Assembly: GCA_016712535.1 (NCBI GenBank)
Contig: JADJQW010000004.1
Location: 124,001-188,000 of the forward strand
DNA: 64,000 nt
Source: Flavobacteriales bacterium
GTDB taxonomy: Bacteria; Bacteroidota; Bacteroidia; Flavobacteriales_F; PHOS-HE28
Direction: 5' to 3'
In this document: piece by piece, positions 39,190 through 47,338 of the stretch
How the letters are laid out: the number at the start of each line of letters is the position of its first letter
How positions within the stretch are numbered: the stretch's first letter is position 1
Notes under the pieces: model-generated
The model's database searches: none
The model's input: only the letters and a program-made list of their open reading frames with translations
Told to the model about the DNA's origin: nothing
Translations under genes and position numbers: made by a program

Positions 39190-40155
39190 CTACCACTTGA
39201 TGAACCGCGCATTGCGCACCGATCCATCCACGCGTGTGCGCAGCACATAAGTGCCGGGGGCAAGCCCGGAGACATCGATCGCGGCGCTTTGAGGTGCCAT
39301 GCGCACCGCCACACGCTGTCCCGTGAGGGAGAAGATCTCCACCGGCGTGCCACTGACAAGACCTTCGATCGTAACGCGGTCCGTTGCAGGGTTGGGCCAG
39401 ATGTTCATCGGCGCAAGCGCCTGTTCGACGATGCCGCTGATCACATCGCTACTGGAAGCCTCGATGTAGATGTTGTCGAAGGCGGCGTAGATCGCTGTCG
39501 TGGGCGTAAGGCCGGTATTCAGCAGCGTGAACCGGATGGCCACGAAGTCGTCAGTGCTGCCGGCCACATCCAGGGATCCGATGTCCGTTGCCCAATTGAA
39601 CACGAAGCTGCCCGCCCCGGTCGGTGCGTTCGGGGCGATGCCGATGAGCGTATCGCTCGACAGCGGAGCGGTCGAGTTGATGTTGAACACACCGCCGGGA
39701 GCATCAAGGGCCTCCACCAGGAAGTTGGGCGTGCCCAGGGTCAATGGACCACCGCATGTGGTATTGATGGCAGACATGTCCAACGAGATATTGATGAAGG
39801 GCAGGCTCTCGCGGTCGATCAGCAAGGCCAGCTTGTCCAAGAAATTAGTGTTGAGCATGCCCAGGCAAAAATCCCCGTTCGCGGCAGCGGGGTCGTCGTA
39901 GACATCGGCCGGGCCATTGATGAGAAGGGTCTCTACTGTATTGGACTGCTGGAACGCGCCGCTGAAGGTGCCGGAACCCGTACCCTGCCAAAGGGTGTTC
40001 ACGGGCGTGGCACTGAAGTCCTGCTGACATGAAGCATTTACCGGTGCCGTGAGCGGTGTCACGAAACTGTTCTGGTAGATGAGCACGCTCTGCGCACTTA
40101 GGACCGAAGGGAGCGCAGTGGCGATCAGCAATGTGTGGAGGTTGTTCATGACCAT
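39190..40155 (-). CDS. T9SS-sorted secreted protein
   Basis: 321 residues from MVMNNLHTLL; Met three is an alternative. Signal peptide with cleavage near VLSAQ. The mature protein is a single beta-sandwich-like domain (~25-235) that may be a jelly-roll of the kind found in Bacteroidota surface proteins (NTLWQGTGSGTFSG; then FAFDNIYIEAS-like AAFDNIYIEAS). The last ~75 residues are a T9SS type A sorting domain beginning NIWPNPATDRV and ending NARFIKW. Function unknown; surface location predicted. Confidence 0.82.
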   Translation of the reverse strand: MVMNNLHTLLIATALPSVLSAQSVLIYQNSFVTPLTAPVNASCQQDFSATPVNTLWQGTGSGTFSGAFQQSNTVETLLINGPADVYDDPAAANGDFCLGMLNTNFLDKLALLIDRESLPFINISLDMSAINTTCGGPLTLGTPNFLVEALDAPGGVFNINSTAPLSSDTLIGIAPNAPTGAGSFVFNWATDIGSLDVAGSTDDFVAIRFTLLNTGLTPTTAIYAAFDNIYIEASSSDVISGIVEQALAPMNIWPNPATDRVTIEGLVSGTPVEIFSLTGQRVAVRMAPQSAAIDVSGLAPGTYVLRTRVDGSVRNARFIKW

Positions 40156-40220
40156 GGTTCGTATGTGGCACAAATCAAATGCGGTGGTTCCTGCTTGTCC
40201 ATATAACCTTCGTTCTATCC

Positions 40221-40247
40221 AAACCGCCGCAGGGTCTCCTCCCAATC
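40221..40247 (-). repeat. Interspersed element copy, reversed
   Basis: On the minus strand it reads GGGAGGAGACCCTGCGGCGG followed by TTT, matching the element copies at 56028, 57136, 59084 and 61060. It lies just upstream of the 39190-40155 gene. Confidence 0.5.
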
Positions 40248-40349
40248 CCGGACCTCGCCAGGGTTTTCGCTTTCGCCATCACCCCGGAATGCGGGCATTG
40301 CGGAGCCATGCGGACCCACCTTTCGGGGATCCTCTTGGCTGCGGGCCGT

Positions 40350-40895
40350 TCAGGCTGGGGCAGTCTCTTTCACCATCGCGGCCATCTCCTCCGCGAAGCG
40401 CTTCACCTGCGCCCAATCGGTGTACTCGTGGTCCTGCGTGGTATCGGTGCTGCCGCCCTGGCTCTTCACGATCATCTTCATCATGAAGCGCTTGAAGTAA
40501 TCGTACTCGAGGTACTTCAGCGCGCCGGCGATCTGCTCGATGCGGTACGGCAGCCATTGGCAGGAGTCGGTGAAGGCGCGGGCGACCTCCAGGGCCTCGC
40601 TCATCGCTTTGGCCTCCCCCGTGACGATGTGCAGGCATACGGAGAAGAAGGCGTTGGGCCGTTGGTCGATCGCGGCTTTGTGCGCCAGGATGTAGTGCTT
40701 GAGCGCCGTGGGATAGTGCCCCGCGTGGACCGGTCCGCCGATCAGCACGAGCTCGAAGCCCTCCGGCGATGGCGGCTCATCGATGGCGTTGCAGCACGTG
40801 ACCGCATGACCAAGGGACTGCAGGTGATCCTCCATGAAGCGGGCGATCTTGCGGGTCTGGCCTTCGACGGTGCCGTAGAGGATGAGGATGCGCAT
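40350..40895 (-). CDS. hemG: Flavodoxin-domain protein, HemG-like protoporphyrinogen oxidase
   Basis: 181 residues. It opens with the FMN phosphate-binding loop of flavodoxins (ILILYGTVEGQTRKIA) and continues with the flavodoxin fold: LVLIGGPVHAGHYP and the FFSVCLHI strand. The spacing and length (about 175-180) fit menaquinone-dependent protoporphyrinogen IX dehydrogenase. In that role it would oxidise protoporphyrinogen IX to protoporphyrin IX in haem synthesis at the membrane. The gene stands alone; a general flavodoxin role is the main alternative. Confidence 0.75.
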   Translation of the reverse strand: MRILILYGTVEGQTRKIARFMEDHLQSLGHAVTCCNAIDEPPSPEGFELVLIGGPVHAGHYPTALKHYILAHKAAIDQRPNAFFSVCLHIVTGEAKAMSEALEVARAFTDSCQWLPYRIEQIAGALKYLEYDYFKRFMMKMIVKSQGGSTDTTQDHEYTDWAQVKRFAEEMAAMVKETAPA

Positions 40896-41008
40896 GGGTC
40901 GGATGCCGGAATCGGTTGATCCAGCGATCCGAACCTAACCGGGGCCTAGGCTGAGCGAACTGACGGAGGTCAGTCCGGGTATGCGGCCGGACGAGCATTT
41001 TCACCAAC

Positions 41009-42139
41009 ATGCGGCTCATCCAGCACTTCCTCCCCCGCCCCCGCCACACCGAGATCCACCGCATCGCGGTGAAGGCGCCACCGCAGCAAGCGTGGGAAGT
41101 GGCCCGTCATTTCGACGGCGCCACCATCCCGTGGGTACGTTTCCTCTTCGATCTGCGCACGCTGCCCGATCGGTTGCAGGGCAAGACCGTACCAAGGGCT
41201 GGTGAGAGCGGCCTAGGTGTGGATGACATCGTTTCGCATGGTCACGGCTTCATGTTGCTGGACGAGCGACCGGGTGAAGAAGTGGTCGTGGGTGCCGTCG
41301 GCCAATTCTGGCACCTGGAGATCCCGTTCAAGGATGTCAGCCCGCAGGGATTCGCCGCGTTCAACGAGAACGGTTGGGGCAAAGTGTCCTGGTCGATCCA
41401 TGTGGAACCGCGCGAGCAAGGCAGCTGGATCACCCTGGAGCTGCGCGTCACAGCAACGGACGAGGCGAGCTGGGGAAAGCAGACGACCTATTTCCACCTG
41501 ATCGGTCCGTTCTCGCACTTGATCCGCACTTCGGCCATGGCGCACCTGGAGGCGCAACTGGGCAAGGCGGACCTTCCCGCGGATGACGACCGCGCGCTGC
41601 CCGGCGATGCGCTGATCCCCGATGCGCCCTACCGGCTCACACACGCCATCGACATCGAGGCGCCGCCCGCGCTTGTATGGACCTGGCTGATGCAACTGGG
41701 CTGCGACCGCGGCGGCTGGTACAGCATCGATGCGCTGGACCACGGCGGAGAACCCAGCGTGGAGCAATTGCGCGCGGATTGGACCGAACGCCGTGTGGGA
41801 GAAACCGTGCACGCGACCCCGGCGCTGGATGGCGGCTATACGGTGAGGGAGGTGCAACATGAACAGGCATTGGTGCTCGGCGCGGAGGCCGACCGCATGG
41901 GCGGGCATATCCGCACCACGTGGGCTTTCGCGCTGGAGCCGATCGGCAGCGACGCCTCGCGGTTGGTCACGCGTGTGCGCGGTGAGGGCACACCGCCGTG
42001 GTCAGCGTGGTTGCAGGGCGCGGTGCTCTTCCCGCCGGTGCATGCGCTGATGCAACGGGTGCAGCTGAAGAACCTGAAGCGATTGGCGGAGCAACGCGCT
42101 TGCGAACGGTTTGCTCCATCACAATCGGTTGAACACTAG
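41009..42139 (+). CDS. SRPBCC-superfamily protein, two domains
   Basis: 376 residues with two copies of a START/Bet-v1-like fold. Residues ~15-185 (EIHRIAVKAPPQQAWEVARH) and ~205-360 (THAIDIEAPPALVWTWLMQL, with GGWYSIDALDH) each begin with the strand-helix pattern of polyketide-cyclase/dehydrase-like proteins. The cavity fold suggests binding of a hydrophobic ligand. No signal or membrane segment. Next gene starts 9 bp downstream, likely the same transcript. Confidence 0.8.
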   Translation: MRLIQHFLPRPRHTEIHRIAVKAPPQQAWEVARHFDGATIPWVRFLFDLRTLPDRLQGKTVPRAGESGLGVDDIVSHGHGFMLLDERPGEEVVVGAVGQFWHLEIPFKDVSPQGFAAFNENGWGKVSWSIHVEPREQGSWITLELRVTATDEASWGKQTTYFHLIGPFSHLIRTSAMAHLEAQLGKADLPADDDRALPGDALIPDAPYRLTHAIDIEAPPALVWTWLMQLGCDRGGWYSIDALDHGGEPSVEQLRADWTERRVGETVHATPALDGGYTVREVQHEQALVLGAEADRMGGHIRTTWAFALEPIGSDASRLVTRVRGEGTPPWSAWLQGAVLFPPVHALMQRVQLKNLKRLAEQRACERFAPSQSVEH

Positions 42140-42148
42140 GTTGGACCC

Positions 42149-42544
42149 ATGTGGTGGAAATCCCTCCTCTTCTGGTTCCTGCTCATGGCGCTCGCCATCG
42201 GCAATGGCACCGTGCGCATCAAGTTCATCATCCCGCACACCGGGCTCACCATGGGCCTCGCCATCAGCACGGTGATGCTGTGCGCGCTGATCCTCGTTGC
42301 CACCTGGCTCGGCATCCGCTGGCTGGGTCCAGCTGATGCGAAACAGGCGTGGGGCATCGGCCTGCTCTGGCTCGCCATGACGCTCGCCTTCGAGTTCGGC
42401 GCCGGGCACTTCCTCTTCAAGAAGCCATGGAGCGAACTGTTCTACGATTACAACATCGCGCAGGGCCGCATCTGGTTGCTGGTGCCGATCGTGACGGCGA
42501 TGGCTCCATGGTGGATGGCGAAGGTGCGAGGGCTGTTCAACTAG
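42149..42544 (+). CDS. Four-TM membrane protein
   Basis: 131 residues with four hydrophobic helices (about 5-22, 33-53, 66-85, 108-125). A conserved-looking loop FLFKKPWSELFYDYNIAQGR sits between the third and fourth. Starts 9 bp after the SRPBCC gene. A partial, degenerate copy of the 3' part lies at 42986-43231. Function unknown. Confidence 0.75.
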   Translation: MWWKSLLFWFLLMALAIGNGTVRIKFIIPHTGLTMGLAISTVMLCALILVATWLGIRWLGPADAKQAWGIGLLWLAMTLAFEFGAGHFLFKKPWSELFYDYNIAQGRIWLLVPIVTAMAPWWMAKVRGLFN

Positions 42545-42932
42545 CAGCGCTGGCAGGCGCAATCCTCTTCACGATCCACGCCGCGCCGAAGGCTTCCACC
42601 ATGCTCCAGGGAATGGCTATGGTAAGGATGCCGAGGGGCAGCACGCCGAGGTTGCCGATCACGAGCCACATGAGCACGAAGCCGATGCCCCACGCCAGCG
42701 TCGCGGTCTCCACCAATGTGAAGCGCCTCGAGAGGATGAGGATCACCAGTGAAAAGGCCAGCGACCAGATGCCCCACACCGCGCCATTGATCGGCTCCGC
42801 GGGGAAGGCCAGACCAAGCGCCGTGTAGTGCGCAGACCAATGTTCGACCAGCACCAACTGGTTGCGGATGAACTCGTTGGTGGCAATCCATATGGTAGCG
42901 ACCAGCACGGAGGTGATCGAACGAAGGGCCAT
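42537..42932 (-). CDS. Small multi-TM membrane protein
   Basis: 131 residues from MALRSITSVLVATIW; an upstream start at 42968 would add 12 residues. Four hydrophobic helices are visible (ITSVLVATIWIATNEFI; GAVWGIWSLAFSLVILIL; TLAWGIGFVLMWLVIG; ILTIAIPWSMVEAFGAAWIV). It converges with and overlaps the 42149 gene by 8 bp. No family recognised. Confidence 0.7.
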   Translation of the reverse strand: MALRSITSVLVATIWIATNEFIRNQLVLVEHWSAHYTALGLAFPAEPINGAVWGIWSLAFSLVILILSRRFTLVETATLAWGIGFVLMWLVIGNLGVLPLGILTIAIPWSMVEAFGAAWIVKRIAPASAAS

Positions 42933-42985
42933 CGATGCGAACGTATCCAACAGAATGCAATGGCGCAATCGGCAAGGATCTCGGA

Positions 42986-43231
42986 GCCACCTGGATCGGC
43001 ATCCGATGGCTGGGTCCTGCTCATGCGAAGCAGGCTTGGAGCAACGGACTGCTCTGACTGGTGATGACGCTCGCCTTCGAGTTCGGGGCCGGGCACTTCC
43101 TATTCAAGAAGCCATGGAGCGAATTGCTCTACGACTACAACCTTGCGCAGGGCCGCATCTGGTCGCTGTTGCCGATCGTGACAGCGATGGCTCCTTGGTT
43201 GATGGCGAAGGCGCGCGGGCTGTTCGCTTGA
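42986..43231 (+). pseudogene. Truncated duplicate of the 42149 membrane protein
   Basis: 82 codons colinear with the C-terminal two-thirds of the 42149-42544 gene, from ATWIGIRWLGP to ARGLFA. A TGA at 43055-43057 replaces the Trp of the parental LLWL stretch, and the N-terminal 50 residues are missing. The frame is otherwise intact and near-identical (FLFKKPWSELLYDYNLAQGR). This is a recent partial tandem duplication now decaying. Confidence 0.85.
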
Positions 43232-43264
43232 GCTTGACCTGCGGCCTGAACAGCAGGAACACAA

Positions 43265-43555
43265 CTACCGGGGAGGCGGCAGGCAGGCCAGCTGGGCGCC
43301 CACTGGATGTGAATCCAAAGGCATTGGCATCAAGCTGTCGTCGGGTTCGTTCTCGATGCGTTCCACGCGGTCCGGAGCCAGTGTCTCCATCACCACCTCC
43401 AGCGCGCAGGTGCGCTGCACGATGTCGAACCCGAACGGATCCGCATCCGCATGAATTGAGCGTTGTGCATGGAAGGCCGGTACGGTTTCATGATGGAACG
43501 AGCTCAGCAAGAACACCATTGCCAGGACCAGGAGAACCGAGCTTTTCACGCGCAT
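43265..43555 (-). CDS. Small secreted hypothetical protein
   Basis: 96 residues from MRVKSSVLLVLAMVFLLS, a clear signal sequence. The mature part has no recognised fold; it contains AFHAQRSIHADADPFGFDIV and a Pro-rich end (LACLPPPR). It stands alone between the pseudogene and a gene-free stretch. Function unknown. Confidence 0.55.
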   Translation of the reverse strand: MRVKSSVLLVLAMVFLLSSFHHETVPAFHAQRSIHADADPFGFDIVQRTCALEVVMETLAPDRVERIENEPDDSLMPMPLDSHPVGAQLACLPPPR

Positions 43556-43573
43556 GCTTCCAGCAATAGGCAT

Positions 43574-43849
43574 CTAGGTTATGATGCCTTTGGCCGCAGC
43601 TGGCCGATAATGGGAGTCTTTAACGCTACATGCGGACCGCCGCATTGGTCTGCGCATTCGTTCATGCAACTGGCCCCCAGGCCCCTTTAGGAATACCGGG
43701 CCTTTGAAGGCTCCGAAGCGCGAATGCGGGTATAAGCCCTTGCGCATGCAGGGTGCTCGACGAGGTGCTGCTCATCGACAGGAAGGTGCAGGAGTCGTTG
43801 ATGCCTGGTTGGATGAGCCATTGCGCCATGCCTGCGCCGATCGCGCCTC
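43574..43849. other. Gene-free stretch
   Basis: About 275 bp. I see no supported gene. A weak AGGCCC/GGGCCT inverted repeat near 43678-43705 may be a terminator. Confidence 0.35.
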
Positions 43850-44377
43850 TCACCCGGCCTGTGCAACGCCCCGTCTCTTCAGCAAGCCCGCGCATACGAG
43901 GCTGATCAACAGTCCCACCGGCAGGATCTCCGTGTAGGTGATACCGGCCTTGAAGACCGGGTTGTTGTTGTACAGCTCCATCATCTCATCCATCTCCTTC
44001 AGCTTGGCCTCCACCTCCGGTGCGGGCATGCCGCTGCTCTCCATCCGGGCCTTCTCGTGCTCATAATACTCGGCCATGAATTCCTGCCCGGTGGTGGCGC
44101 TGAGCACCATCCAGGAGGCCACGTACATGGTGGAGGCGATGAGGGTGATGTACAGCCCGATCAGGAAGGCCTTGCCGAAGGTGATCGCCCCGGCGTTCTG
44201 CTTGTCCCGGTAAGACTTCACCGCGAAGAAGATGGTGCTGAAGGCCACGACCATGGTGGTGTAGCCGATCCAGAGCCCGTTGTCGAAATCGTGCTCGCCG
44301 CTGCCGAGGGTGAGCCACATCATGACCGTTACGATGAGGCCGGCGATGAGGCCATAGGTGAGGACCGTCTTGTTCAT
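43850..44377 (-). CDS. DUF4199 membrane protein
   Basis: 175 residues from MNKTVLTYGLIAGL. It has the DUF4199 layout: two N-terminal TM helices, the KSYRDKQNAGAITFGKAF loop, a third helix (GLYITLIASTMYVASWMV), a charged cytoplasmic stretch (EYYEHEKARMESSG) and a last TM helix. Members are common in Bacteroidota and often lie beside membrane-anchored LuxR regulators, as here. Function unknown. The LuxR gene is 110 bp upstream on the same strand, so the two may be co-transcribed. Confidence 0.85.
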   Translation of the reverse strand: MNKTVLTYGLIAGLIVTVMMWLTLGSGEHDFDNGLWIGYTTMVVAFSTIFFAVKSYRDKQNAGAITFGKAFLIGLYITLIASTMYVASWMVLSATTGQEFMAEYYEHEKARMESSGMPAPEVEAKLKEMDEMMELYNNNPVFKAGITYTEILPVGLLISLVCAGLLKRRGVAQAG

Positions 44378-44486
44378 GGGTTCGCTGTTTTGGCTGCGAA
44401 GCACGGCTGGCGGGGCCGCCCGACCCTCATCCTTTGGTATGGATCGGCACGCTCAAGGCGAAGATCCATACTTCGGTCGGACGGAT

Positions 44487-44963
44487 TCATGCCAATATGC
44501 CCAGCTCCTTCGCCTTGTGAACGGCCTGGGTCCGGCGGCTCACATCCAGCTTCACGAAGAGGCTGGATGAGTGCGACTTCACCGTGGGCAGGGAGATGAA
44601 GAGCCGGTCGGCGATCTCCTGGTTGGAGCAGCCCTTGGCCATGAGCCCGAGCACTTCCAATTCGCGCGCGCTGATGCCCAGGTCGGCGATGGCCGCCTTG
44701 TTCGGCGGTTGGGAAGGAGCGTGGTCCGTGGCAGCTACCGGCGCCGCCGCCTGCCGGCCTTCGAGCAGTTTTTTCCCCACCCAGATGCCCAGCGCAGTGA
44801 AGAGCAGGGCCACCACGCCGATGTACACCTCCATGCGCAGGTCGCGGATCCAGAACTTGTACTCGGCGTACTTCAGCGCGAAGACCAAGGCGGCCATGGC
44901 CAGGCCGTAGAGCACCATGGTGCGCCAGAATCCGGTGCTGCGCGGTTCGGCGGTTGCGGACAT
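44487..44963 (-). CDS. Membrane-anchored LuxR-type transcriptional regulator
   Basis: 158 residues. Two N-terminal TM helices (about 15-32 and 45-64) anchor the protein; a short linker leads to a LuxR/GerE helix-turn-helix at ~90-155 with ISARELEVLGLMAKG, SNQEIADRLFISLPTVKSH and a dimer helix. No receiver domain is present, so the signal is probably sensed through the membrane part. Small TM-LuxR proteins paired with DUF4199 genes are a recurring Bacteroidota arrangement; the target is probably the neighbour, by inference. Confidence 0.88.
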   Translation of the reverse strand: MSATAEPRSTGFWRTMVLYGLAMAALVFALKYAEYKFWIRDLRMEVYIGVVALLFTALGIWVGKKLLEGRQAAAPVAATDHAPSQPPNKAAIADLGISARELEVLGLMAKGCSNQEIADRLFISLPTVKSHSSSLFVKLDVSRRTQAVHKAKELGILA

Positions 44964-45169
44964 GCGGCCCGAAGTTCGGGATTCGCCACATCACGCCCAT
45001 CCAAGTACTCGGGCGCGGCGAACCGGTTGGCCGCGAAGTATCCCAAGGGATCACAGGTGACCATCCATCATCATCCGCGTGATCCGGGCCTCGATTGCCT
45101 GGAAGGCTCGTGAATCACCGGCTGCTGAATCGTGCCGGGCGTGATCGCTGCGATGATGCTTTGGGCGAG

Positions 45170-45916
45170 CTATGCCGCGTGAGCCGCAGCGGTCAGCCGG
45201 TCCAGCGCACGTCGCGACTTCCACCGACTGGTAGCGAACATCCACCACAACCCGCCGGGGACCGCGAGGATCAACAGGAGCATGAACCAGCGCGGACCAT
45301 CCATGGCATTGGTGCGCACCACTTGGACCAGGAAGCCGACCGTGACCAGGCTCGCGATCAACGCCACCCGAGCAGGCCAAGGCGAAGGCATGCTGTCCGT
45401 GCCCGCGGTGAGGTCGCGGAAGGCGAACGTGTCGAACTCATCACGGCCGCCGCGCCCCACGAGCGCTTCCACCCGATGGCCGGGGCGCACCGGTCCACCG
45501 GCCCGTTCGTCCACCAGGAAGCGTTCCCCATCCTCCAGTTCGACCACGAAGTACACCACCGTGTGGTAGCCCTCGCGCGACAGGTCGTCCCGCGCACGGT
45601 TGCGCTCCTTGTGCTTCACGGTGCCGCTGATCACGCGCGTACCGGCCCACTGACCGAGCGAACGCTTCAACTCCTTCCATTGCGGGCCATATCCTTGATC
45701 GGCGTGCACGTTGTAGAGCGAGCTGACCTGCACACCATCCGATCCGCGCACCACCACCACCTCGTCACCAACGTTCAGCCCCAGGGGGTCCGACTCGCGT
45801 ATCTCCAGCTTGACCTGCTGTTCACCCACGGTGAGGTAATACCGCAACCTGCGGATGCCGTCCTCATCGAAGTACGACGTCCGATCGAGCTTGGTGATAG
45901 GCCCCCGGATGGTCAT
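45170..45916 (-). CDS. Membrane protein with N-terminal soluble domain
   Basis: 248 residues. The first ~180 are soluble and beta-rich (RRLRYYLTVGEQQVKLEIRE; then YHTVVYFVVELEDGERFLVD). Two TM helices follow (WPARVALIASLVTVGFLVQVV-like, ~184-203, and FMLLLILAVPGGLWWMF, ~212-228), then a basic tail. This layout resembles membrane proteins with a cytosolic or periplasmic OB/SH3-like domain. No family recognised. It is flanked by ~200-bp and ~175-bp stretches without genes. Confidence 0.7.
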   Translation of the reverse strand: MTIRGPITKLDRTSYFDEDGIRRLRYYLTVGEQQVKLEIRESDPLGLNVGDEVVVVRGSDGVQVSSLYNVHADQGYGPQWKELKRSLGQWAGTRVISGTVKHKERNRARDDLSREGYHTVVYFVVELEDGERFLVDERAGGPVRPGHRVEALVGRGGRDEFDTFAFRDLTAGTDSMPSPWPARVALIASLVTVGFLVQVVRTNAMDGPRWFMLLLILAVPGGLWWMFATSRWKSRRALDRLTAAAHAA

Positions 45917-46091
45917 CGGTCACGGTCGCAAGATCGGTGTTCGAGCATGACCATCACGATCAAGCGAGGAACTCACCCCATGCCCTTCCGCACAGCGAGC
46001 GCCACGGAGATGGGACTGCGTTCAGAGGCACCGCGCCTTCGGGGGTGCTCCTGCGGTGGTTCTTCCAACGCGCAAGCGTGATGATCCACGC

Positions 46092-47243
46092 TCACTGCTT
46101 GAAGAACGTGATTGCTTCACTGGTCTCTATCAGGGCGATATACATTCCAGCAGGCAGCGACCGCACATCCATGGGCGTTCCGGTGGTTCCATAGCGCTGC
46201 GTGCGGCCACTTGCATCAATGATGCGGACGGCATCACCTGCGGCCCTGCCTCTGACCTCCACCTGCACGAGATCATCCGCCGGATCCGGCCACACCCAGA
46301 TTGTTGGTGCCTGGTCATCTGGGGCCAGTCCGACCGTGCAGTTCGTCGGCTGCGTGAAATAGTGATCGGTCAGGAAGGTGCTGAGCGCCACCCGTAGCGA
46401 GTCGGCGAACAGCGCACGGTTCATCGGGCTGTCGCGCACTCCTGTGAAGTTGCATTCAACCTGTACCCCGTCGATCGCGCCGCCGTTGTAACTGCCGTGA
46501 CGGGCTGTATTGTAGCCTCCGCTGAAATAGGGCTGCCCTTGCAGTGGGAAGGGATCCTGCTGGCTGGGAACGGAGGGATAGCCCAGGCTGGCCAACCGCG
46601 TGCCCAAGGCCAGTGGACCTCGCAACAGCTCCGCATGGGGGAGCGCCAACTGGTTCTGCAGCGCTAGTGCGCGGATGCTGCTGAAATCGATGTAGGTGGA
46701 GGTGTTCAATGTGGCGTCCGGGAGCGCCAGCTCATCTTCATACAGCAGATAGCCCAGCTCCAAGCGCTGCACGGTGTGGCCGTGGCCGTGCAGGTCCAGG
46801 TAGAAGCCCTTGCCTGCTGTGGCCGTAACGCGAGCCTTCGCACTATCGATGAAGGCGTGGAAGGCCTGCCACGCCAGCACAGCCTGTGGATCGCCACACG
46901 CACCATCTGCGAGGTTCCGGTTCGCATCCAGCTTGCGCCGCGCGAGGTGGTTGATCACCACATGTGGCCGGCACCCATCCGTGACCGCGAATACCGAATC
47001 GATGGCGTCGCCGAGCTCCACGGTATTGGCGTCCACATCGTATACCGGATCATTGCAGGTGCGGTCCGGTATGTCTGCCGGGGCCAACGCACCACCGTGC
47101 GGTACGGAGATCACCAATGGAAGGTCGCCGCAGCGGTACTCAATATGGCCGTTCGCGCTGAAGTAGGCCTGGCCCGGAACATAGGATTGCGCCTGCAGTG
47201 GAGCACCCAAGGGAAGGAGGACGAAGAACAAGAGGTTGCGCAT
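46092..47243 (-). CDS. Secreted N-formylglutamate amidohydrolase-like protein with T9SS domain
   Basis: 383 residues from MRNLLFFVLLPLGA, signal peptide cleaved near LQAQ. Residues ~30-270 resemble the N-formylglutamate amidohydrolase fold: LPLVISVPHGG, HLARRKLDANR, and DLHGHGH, which supplies likely zinc ligands. The C-terminal ~75 residues are a T9SS sorting domain (IWVWPDPADDLVQ to AITFFKQ). The substrate outside the cell is unknown; an amide- or peptide-hydrolysing role is inferred. It is divergent from the beta-lactamase-fold gene 96 bp away. Confidence 0.75.
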   Translation of the reverse strand: MRNLLFFVLLPLGAPLQAQSYVPGQAYFSANGHIEYRCGDLPLVISVPHGGALAPADIPDRTCNDPVYDVDANTVELGDAIDSVFAVTDGCRPHVVINHLARRKLDANRNLADGACGDPQAVLAWQAFHAFIDSAKARVTATAGKGFYLDLHGHGHTVQRLELGYLLYEDELALPDATLNTSTYIDFSSIRALALQNQLALPHAELLRGPLALGTRLASLGYPSVPSQQDPFPLQGQPYFSGGYNTARHGSYNGGAIDGVQVECNFTGVRDSPMNRALFADSLRVALSTFLTDHYFTQPTNCTVGLAPDDQAPTIWVWPDPADDLVQVEVRGRAAGDAVRIIDASGRTQRYGTTGTPMDVRSLPAGMYIALIETSEAITFFKQ

Positions 47244-47338
47244 GCACAGGTCGTGTTGGACAAGGTACGGGCGCATCATCGATCAGTAAGCCACCCGCAC
47301 GAGCGAACGCACGGAAGACAGCAACTACCTTCGGCCTG

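Noticed and set aside
45095..46081. Plus-strand open frame of 328 codons
   Set aside because: It is antisense to the 45170-45916 membrane protein, has Arg/His-rich low-complexity composition and no domain; typical opposite-strand frame in GC-rich DNA.
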